Origin: Leeia aquatica
Lineage (GTDB): Bacteria; Pseudomonadota; Gammaproteobacteria; Burkholderiales; Leeiaceae
Assembly: GCF_012641365.1 (NCBI RefSeq)
Contig: NZ_JABAIM010000001.1
Span: forward strand, 558,001-622,000
DNA: 64,000 nt
Direction: 5' to 3'
The notes beneath the pieces were generated by a model, which was not told where the DNA came from, ran no database searches, and saw only the letters and a program-made list of their open reading frames with translations. Position 1 is the stretch's first letter; each line of letters starts with the position of its first letter. Positions 58,889-64,000 of this stretch are shown piece by piece. Made by a program: the position numbers and the translations under genes.

Positions 58889-60408
58889 CAGTGACCTCCC
58901 ATCAACAAACCGAGCGAGGTGGGGGTCGCCTCGCTTGCCGGCATTTCGCCGGTAATCTTGCCACCTGCCATCACCACCACGCGGTCGGACAGGGCCAGAA
59001 TTTCGTCCAGCTCCACCGATACCAGCAAGATGGCCTTACCTTCATCACGCAGCTGGATCAGCCGCTTGTGGATGAATTCGATGGCGCCAATGTCCACACC
59101 ACGGGTCGGCTGGCCAACCAGCAGCAGGTCCGGGTTGCTGTGGATTTCGCGCGCCAGCACCACTTTCTGCTGGTTGCCACCAGACAGCTGGCCCACGCGC
59201 AGCAGCGGGTCCGCCGGGCGGATGTCGAACTGCTGGATGAAGGATTGCATGCGCTCCACCAGCTTCACCCGATGGTACAGGCCCTTGCCTTGCAGGGCCG
59301 GGTCGCGGTGGTAGCCGAGAATGCCGTTCTCGAAATTGGAGAAGGACTTGATCAAGCCTTCGCGGGAGCGGTCTTCCGGCACATGGCCGATACCCATCTG
59401 CCGCAGCAGCGCCGGTCGTGGCAGCTTGCCCTTCAAACGGCTGATGTCCTGCCCCTTGTAGAGGATCACGCCCTCGCTGGCTTCGGTCATGCCCGCCAAC
59501 ACTTCCATCAGCTCGGACTGGCCATTGCCGGACACCCCGGCAATGCCGACCACTTCGCCAGCGCGGACTTCAAAATTCAGTTTGTCGAGCAGTTTGACGC
59601 CACGGTTATCCACCAGACTGAGGTCGCGCACCTGCAGCACCGGCGCACCGGCTGCACGCACCTGCTTTTCCACCTGCATGTTCACCTTGCGGCCCACCAT
59701 CAGGTCCGCCAGGATTTCCTTGCTGACGTCCGCCGTCTGCACATTGCCGACCACGGCACCGGCTCGCATCACGGTCACCGCGTCGGTCACGTCCATCACC
59801 TCACGCAGCTTGTGGGTGATCAGGATCACGGTCTTGCCCTGCGCTTTCAGCGCCTGCAGGATGCGGAACAGATGGTCGGCCTCCTGCGGGGTCAATACGG
59901 CAGTGGGTTCGTCCAGAATCAGGATGTCGGCACCACGGTACAGCGCCTTGAGGATTTCCACCCGTTGTTGCAGGCCCACGCCCAGCTCGCCCACGATGGC
60001 GTCCGGATTCACATCCAGCGAATAATCCTGGTTGAGCTTGCTGAGGTGCGCGCGCGCCTGGTCCATGCCGCCTTTGAGCACGAACCCGCCTTCGGCACCC
60101 AGAATGATGTTTTCCAGCACGGTGAAGTTGTCGACCAGCATGAAGTGCTGGTGGACCATGCCAATGCCCAGGGCAATGGCGTCGTGACTGTTGCGGATGC
60201 GCACCGGCTTGCCGTTGATGGCAATGCTGCCGGAATCCGCCTGATAGTAGCCGTAGAGAATGCTCATCAGCGTGGATTTGCCCGCGCCATTCTCTCCGAT
60301 GATGCCGTGAATCGATCCCTTGGCGATGGTCAAGGTGACGTCACGGTTGGCATGCACGGCGCCGAAGCGCTTGTCGATGCCGCGAAGCTCGATTGCCATC
60401 TCAGCCAT
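58888..60408 (-). CDS. BMP-type ABC transporter ATPase (two nucleotide-binding domains)
   Basis: A 506-residue tandem ABC ATPase. The first domain has Walker A GENGAGKSTLMSIL, signature GVGLQQRVEILKAL and Walker B ILILDEPTAVLTP; the second has a degenerate Walker A (GVSGNGQSELMEVL), signature LSGGNQQKVVLAREI and GQPTRGVDIGAIEFIH. A degenerate second site is normal for this sugar/nucleoside ATPase class. It drives the two permeases downstream. Confidence 0.93.
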   Translation of the reverse strand: MAEMAIELRGIDKRFGAVHANRDVTLTIAKGSIHGIIGENGAGKSTLMSILYGYYQADSGSIAINGKPVRIRNSHDAIALGIGMVHQHFMLVDNFTVLENIILGAEGGFVLKGGMDQARAHLSKLNQDYSLDVNPDAIVGELGVGLQQRVEILKALYRGADILILDEPTAVLTPQEADHLFRILQALKAQGKTVILITHKLREVMDVTDAVTVMRAGAVVGNVQTADVSKEILADLMVGRKVNMQVEKQVRAAGAPVLQVRDLSLVDNRGVKLLDKLNFEVRAGEVVGIAGVSGNGQSELMEVLAGMTEASEGVILYKGQDISRLKGKLPRPALLRQMGIGHVPEDRSREGLIKSFSNFENGILGYHRDPALQGKGLYHRVKLVERMQSFIQQFDIRPADPLLRVGQLSGGNQQKVVLAREIHSNPDLLLVGQPTRGVDIGAIEFIHKRLIQLRDEGKAILLVSVELDEILALSDRVVVMAGGKITGEMPASEATPTSLGLLMGGH

Positions 60409-60488
60409 GAGCTTTTCCCCGTTATGTTTTTACTTGTAAGACTTCAGGTGACATGCCACCAGTTCGGGGGGCGCCCCGGCAGCAAATC

Positions 60489-60516
60489 AAAGCCCTGCGC
60501 AGCAGCGCAGGGCTTT
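60489..60516 (-). terminator. Intercistronic terminator-like hairpin after the BMP gene
   Basis: AAAGCCCTGCGC (60489-60500) pairs perfectly with its complement (60505-60516) around a 4-nt loop; the minus strand continues TTTGATTTGC. It lies between the binding-protein gene and the ATPase gene, which would raise binding-protein mRNA over the transporter subunits. Confidence 0.7.
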
Positions 60517-60540
60517 GAGGTACAACGTGCCCGTGCGGGA

Positions 60541-61545
60541 TTATTGCACCGGGCAGCTGTTTTTGTCGCGGTAGTCCACCACCACAATCTTGCCAGCGAT
60601 GATGTCGTTACGTGCGGCCACCACCTTCTTCTCGATATCGGCAGAGATCAGCTTGCGGTTGTTGCTGTCCAGCGCCCAATCCACGCCGCCTTCCTTCAGG
60701 CCCAGCACTTTCACGCCCGGCTTCCAGGTGCCATTCTTGGCGGCCGTGAAGGATTCGAACACGGCGTTGTCCACGCGCTTGACCATGGAGGTCAGCATGG
60801 TGCCCGGCTGAATGTGGTTCTGGTTGCTGTCCACACCGATCGCCAGCTTCTTGGCATCCTTGGCGGCCTGGTACACGCCCAGACCGGTGCCGCCTGCAGC
60901 AGCAAACACCACGTCCGCGCCACGGTCGAACTGGGACTTGGCCAGCTCAGCACCCCGTGCCGGGTCGTTGAAGGCTTGCGGGGTGTTGCCGGTCATGTTC
61001 TGGAACACTTCGGCGTTCTTGTTCACGTACTTGGCGCCCTGGGCATAGCCGCAGCCGAAAGCACGAATCAGCGGGAAATCCATGCCACCGATGAAGCCGA
61101 TCTTCTGGCTCTTGGAGGACAGGGTAGCGGCCACGCCCACCAGGAAGGAGCCTTCCTGTTCCTTGAACACGATGTTCTGTACGTTGTCGCCCTTGGCTAC
61201 CGCGTCGATCAGGGTGAACTTGACCTTCGGGAATTCCTTGGCCACGGTTTCCACCGCCTGGGTGAAGGAGAAGCCCACCGCGATCACGATGTCGGCGTCC
61301 TTGCGGGCCAGGTTACGCAGCACTTGTTCTTTCTGGGCTTCGTTGGCGATCTGGCCTTCACGGTAAGCCACGCCGCTTTCCTTCTTGAAGCGCTCGGCGC
61401 CGACGTAAGCCATTTCGTTGAAGCTCTTGTCAAACTTGCCTGCGGAGTCATACACCACAGCCGGGACAAAATCCTTGGCGCTGACGGTCGCGGCCATCAG
61501 GGCGGCGGCTACAGCGATGCTCATGTGTTTGATGCTGACCTTCAT
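60541..61545 (-). CDS. BMP-family periplasmic substrate-binding protein
   Basis: A 334-residue binding protein of the Bmp/Med (PnrA-like) family, which bind purine or other nucleosides. A signal peptide ends TVSA near residue 23; no lipobox Cys, so it is periplasmic. Family features: VYDSAGKFDKSFNEMAYVGAERF, IVIAVGFSFTQAVETVA, GGMDFPLIRAFGCGYAQGAKYV and AAGGTGLGVYQAAKD, IGVDSNQN. ATG 61545 with GGTGAAGAG upstream. Confidence 0.92.
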   Translation of the reverse strand: MKVSIKHMSIAVAAALMAATVSAKDFVPAVVYDSAGKFDKSFNEMAYVGAERFKKESGVAYREGQIANEAQKEQVLRNLARKDADIVIAVGFSFTQAVETVAKEFPKVKFTLIDAVAKGDNVQNIVFKEQEGSFLVGVAATLSSKSQKIGFIGGMDFPLIRAFGCGYAQGAKYVNKNAEVFQNMTGNTPQAFNDPARGAELAKSQFDRGADVVFAAAGGTGLGVYQAAKDAKKLAIGVDSNQNHIQPGTMLTSMVKRVDNAVFESFTAAKNGTWKPGVKVLGLKEGGVDWALDSNNRKLISADIEKKVVAARNDIIAGKIVVVDYRDKNSCPVQ

Positions 61546-61878
61546 GCTCTTCACCTTTGTATGAGTGTGATTTTCCAGTACTTCAACAAGCCGAAACAGG
61601 GCCACCTGACCTGCATTCCCTGCGGTTAGACAGGGTAGACTGCACGCCAGCAGCGCCTGCAGGATTCCAGCGTGTCGGCATTGTCCCTCGCTTGCGGCGT
61701 GCGGACAAGCCACTGCGAACTTTCATTCACGGACTGTTCACTGACTGAGGGATTCTGTTGTCCCGTCGTGTGCGGCAATTGTCATCAAATCAGGTGAAAA
61801 TTGTCAACAATTTCCATCACCCCTACGCCGCTTGCCACATCTGCGCAACGGGCCATTGGGCCAGCCACTTGATCGTGC
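61546..61878 (-). promoter_or_regulatory. Long leader/promoter region of the BMP operon with operator-like dyad
   Basis: A 333-base gap. On the minus strand TTGACA (61807-61802) followed after 18 bases by GACAAT is a possible promoter. The perfect dyad AAATTGT-CA-ACAATTT (61798-61813) overlaps the -35 element, as expected for a repressor site (GntR- or LacI-like in style). The leader to the binding-protein ATG would be about 225 nt; no known riboswitch fold is recognised. Confidence 0.4.
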
Positions 61879-62514
61879 TCAGTTTTTTACCAGCTCCAGC
61901 TGGCCGTTGCCCCGCACCATCTTGACGCGATTGAGGAAGCTCATGCCCAGCAGCACACCGGGCATGTCCGCCTCGATCACCGCCCCTTCCACCTGATACA
62001 GGGTAATGGTACCCAGCCGCACGGTATCCCAGCGGACAATCCACACCGGCACCAGCCCATTGGCTGTCTGGCTGACGGCGCGTTGCCCATTGCGATACTC
62101 CAGCCCTAGCTGGCGAGCGGTGGCGGCGCTCATCGACACGGTGGTCGCACCGGTGTCCACCAATGCCTGCACCGAGTGACCATTGACTTGCACCGTGGTG
62201 ACAAAGTGGCCATTGCCATCTGCCGTCAACACCTCGCGGGCCTTGCCCTTGTCGCTGGACGCGGTGGAGAAGCTGCTGCTGCCCATGGCAATGCGGGTGC
62301 GGCTGCCGTCGATCTCGAAGGTACCGCTGCTGCCATCCACCGCCAGCAACTTGACGCTGCCCTGGCTTTGCCCCACCCGCAAGGTCTTGGGGCCACTGCC
62401 ATCGACCTTGACCACTGCCATGCCCGGCATCACGCCAATCACTTCCACCTGGGTTGCCGCAGCCGACAATGCACAGCATGCCAGCAAGGCCGCCAGTCCG
62501 GTTTTGATCCGCAA
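61879..62514 (-). CDS. Retropepsin-like aspartic protease, exported (TIGR02281-type)
   Basis: A 211-residue protein with a signal peptide (LAALLACCALSAAA) and an N-terminal SH3-like stretch, then a single retropepsin domain with catalytic D120 in ALVDTGATTVSMS, a flap-like QTANGLVPVW and the ending GVLLGMSFLNRV. Such clan AA proteases act as dimers. The TTG at 62514 has a perfect AGGAGG 5 bases upstream, which decides the start. Confidence 0.88.
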   Translation of the reverse strand: MRIKTGLAALLACCALSAAATQVEVIGVMPGMAVVKVDGSGPKTLRVGQSQGSVKLLAVDGSSGTFEIDGSRTRIAMGSSSFSTASSDKGKAREVLTADGNGHFVTTVQVNGHSVQALVDTGATTVSMSAATARQLGLEYRNGQRAVSQTANGLVPVWIVRWDTVRLGTITLYQVEGAVIEADMPGVLLGMSFLNRVKMVRGNGQLELVKN

Positions 62515-62578
62515 GTTTGCCTCCTGTTGGTCCCTGAACCCGTAATAGTCAACGCTGGCCCATTCGGCCAGGCTGGAA

Positions 62579-62608
62579 TGAAAAACGCGGGCTCACGAGC
62601 CCGCGTTC
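62579..62608 (-). terminator. Terminator of the ATP sulfurylase gene
   Basis: AACGCGGGCT (minus 62607-62598) pairs with AGCCCGCGTT (62593-62584) around a 4-nt loop, then TTTTTC. It is 23 bases after the sat stop. Confidence 0.85.
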
Positions 62609-62630
62609 ATCTTACACCAGCTACGCCATT

Positions 62631-63860
62631 TCAGCGTGCTGAGTGACCACTCAGTTTCACTTCCACCCGCTCGTGAGCTTCCAGCCCGGCGTAGTATTCG
62701 CGCAGGATGGCCAGCACCTCGGGACGGCTGAAATGCTCCGGCACCGGCTGGTCTTCCGACAGCAGCTTGCGCAGCTTGGTGCCTGAGAGCAACAGGCGCT
62801 TCGATTCATCATGCGGGCAGGTACGGCTGGAGGCCATACCGCCGCACTCGGAGCAGTAGAAGGTCCAGTCGATCTTCAATGGCTCGATCTGCAATGCCCC
62901 GGCAGGCAGGGTATCGAAAATGTGCTGGGCGTCGAACGGGCCGTAGTAGCTGCCCACCCCGGCGTGGTCGCGCCCCACGATCAGGTGGGTACAGCCGTAG
63001 TTCTGGCGGAACAGCGCATGCAGCAGTGCCTCACGCGGGCCAGCGTAACGCATGTCCAGCGGGTAGCCGGCTTGCAGCACGGTACCCGGCACAAAATAGC
63101 GGTCCACCAGCGTGCCGATGGCCTCGGTCCGCACCGGTGCTGGAATGTCGCCCGCTTTCAGCTTGCCCAGCAGCGAGTGGATCAGCACGCCATCGCACAC
63201 TTCCACCGCAATCTTCACCAGATACTCATGTGAGCGGTGCATCGGGTTACGCGTCTGGAAGGCAGCGATCTTCTTCCAGCCCTTGGCGGCGAACGCGGTA
63301 CGCGTCTCGGCCGGGGTCTGGAACAGCTCGCCATATTGCTCGGGGAATTCACCCAGGCTCAGCACCTGCACCTGACCCGCCAGATTGACCTCGCCCTGCT
63401 CCAGCACCATGCGCACGCCCGGATGCTCCGGGTCAGTGGTGGCAAACACCTGCTGGCATTCGTAGGCTTTGTCGATGGTGTAACGCTCACTCAGCGTCAG
63501 GATGGCCAGCGGGCTGCCGTTGTCCGGGTCACGCAGCACCACCTCCTGCCCGACGGTCAGCGCCTCGGCCTCGCTGGCACTGGCAGACAGGGTGATCGGA
63601 ATCGGCCAGAACACCCCGGCCAGCGCGCCCTGCTGCAGCTGCATGTCGGCGCAGACACCGCGCCAGTCTGCCTCGCCCATGAAGCCGCTCAGCGGCGTAA
63701 AGCCACCGATGCCCAGCATGATCAGGTCCCCCTTCTCACGCGAACTGACCGTCAGTGACGGCAGCGATGGCACCCGGGCCAGCGCTGCCTCCAGCGCCGC
63801 ACCGGTCAACAGCAACGGCTTCAGCTCACCCCCACCGTGGGGCGGAATCAATGCAGACAT
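62631..63860 (-). CDS. sat: ATP sulfurylase, single-chain type
   Basis: A 409-residue sulfate adenylyltransferase that makes APS from ATP and sulfate. The N-terminal PUA-like domain contains [21 protein letters not shown]; the catalytic core has [15 protein letters not shown] (QTRNPxHxxH), [15 protein letters not shown] and [12 protein letters not shown] zinc-ribbon-like CSECGG...C lies near residue 330. It is the Sat type, unrelated to CysDN. Start ATG 63860 with AAGGAG upstream. Assimilatory or other use cannot be told here. Confidence 0.93.
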   Translation of the reverse strand: MSALIPPHGGGELKPLLLTGAALEAALARVPSLPSLTVSSREKGDLIMLGIGGFTPLSGFMGEADWRGVCADMQLQQGALAGVFWPIPITLSASASEAEALTVGQEVVLRDPDNGSPLAILTLSERYTIDKAYECQQVFATTDPEHPGVRMVLEQGEVNLAGQVQVLSLGEFPEQYGELFQTPAETRTAFAAKGWKKIAAFQTRNPMHRSHEYLVKIAVEVCDGVLIHSLLGKLKAGDIPAPVRTEAIGTLVDRYFVPGTVLQAGYPLDMRYAGPREALLHALFRQNYGCTHLIVGRDHAGVGSYYGPFDAQHIFDTLPAGALQIEPLKIDWTFYCSECGGMASSRTCPHDESKRLLLSGTKLRKLLSEDQPVPEHFSRPEVLAILREYYAGLEAHERVEVKLSGHSAR

Positions 63861-64000
63861 CCAGAACTCCTTGCGGGCGACACGCGGCCCGGTAACATGA
63901 TCAGACAAGCGTCACTATATCACCCGCTTTAGCGCCATTCATTATCATGTTTCCATATCATTATAATAAACAGGTCTATACAAACACCAAGTCAAAAAAG
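63861..64000 (-). promoter_or_regulatory. AT-rich promoter region of sat
   Basis: The last 140 bases include an AT-rich stretch (63930-64000) with TATAAT on the minus strand (63965-63960) and TATAGT nearer to the gene. No complete promoter can be fixed because the region is cut by the window. Confidence 0.3.

Noticed and set aside
61546-61780. Riboswitch in the 225-nt leader of the BMP operon
   Set aside because: I could not draw a known purine, guanidine or other riboswitch core; only small imperfect hairpins are seen.

Overview
The window is 64 kb of mostly core chromosome from a beta-proteobacterium, most likely of the order Neisseriales (Chromobacteriaceae-like). Evidence for this is the about 60% GC content by eye, the block tpiA-secG-tRNA-Leu-nuoA to nuoN followed by a DUF2818 gene, the linked series carAB-greA / yhbY / rlmE-ftsH-folP-glmM, and the series rpoE-rseA-rseB-mucD-glutaredoxin-lepA-lepB-DUF4845-rnc-era-recO-acpS-nagZ. 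The genus cannot be fixed from the sequence alone. No prophage, insertion sequence, CRISPR array or rRNA operon is present.

Layout. 1-1.9 kb: 5' part of thrS (minus strand, cut by the window edge), preceded by a 12-residue leader peptide with four consecutive Thr codons and a terminator, a classical transcription attenuator. 2.0-3.9 kb: glutathione-independent formaldehyde dehydrogenase and a DinB-fold protein (plus strand). 4.0-20.5 kb (all minus): tRNA-Val, DUF2818, the complete 14-gene complex I operon nuoA-N, tRNA-Leu, secG, tpiA. 20.5-24.4 kb: pstSCAB phosphate transporter behind a well-placed Pho box. 24.5-30.8 kb: glmM, folP, ftsH, rlmE, divergent yhbY, a DUF4149 membrane protein, greA. 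30.8-35.5 kb: carB, carA with a strong promoter and a structured leader. 35.5-42.5 kb: accessory segment with a NudL hydrolase, two monoheme cytochromes c, a GMC oxidoreductase, a low-GC gap, two small secreted proteins of unknown role, an M28 peptidase and three small genes (two membrane proteins, one Sel1-repeat protein). 42.5-53.5 kb: the nagZ to rpoE block, read leftwards from a sigma-E type promoter at 53.6 kb. 53.7-55.2 kb: nadB. 55.3-56.5 kb: a low-GC orphan membrane gene and a membrane protein with an OB-like N-terminus. 56.8-61.5 kb: a BMP-type (nucleoside-family) ABC transporter. 61.9-63.9 kb: a retropepsin-like protease and a single-chain ATP sulfurylase.

Functionally the window joins respiration (complex I, cytochromes c), phosphate uptake under PhoB control, envelope stress (sigma-E, anti-sigma RseA/RseB, DegP-type MucD), protein export and quality control (SecG, LepB, FtsH), cell-wall precursor and recycling enzymes (GlmM, NagZ), translation factors (ThrRS, LepA, Era, RNase III, YhbY, RlmE) and pyrimidine/arginine, folate and NAD biosynthesis. 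The strongest non-obvious signals are regulatory: the thrS attenuator, the pstS Pho box, the sigma-E autoregulatory promoter, the carA leader, and an operator-like dyad upstream of the BMP transporter. I did not find a clearly new multi-gene system; the best unexplained genes are the low-GC orphan at 55.3 kb and the small-gene cluster at 39.2-42.4 kb.
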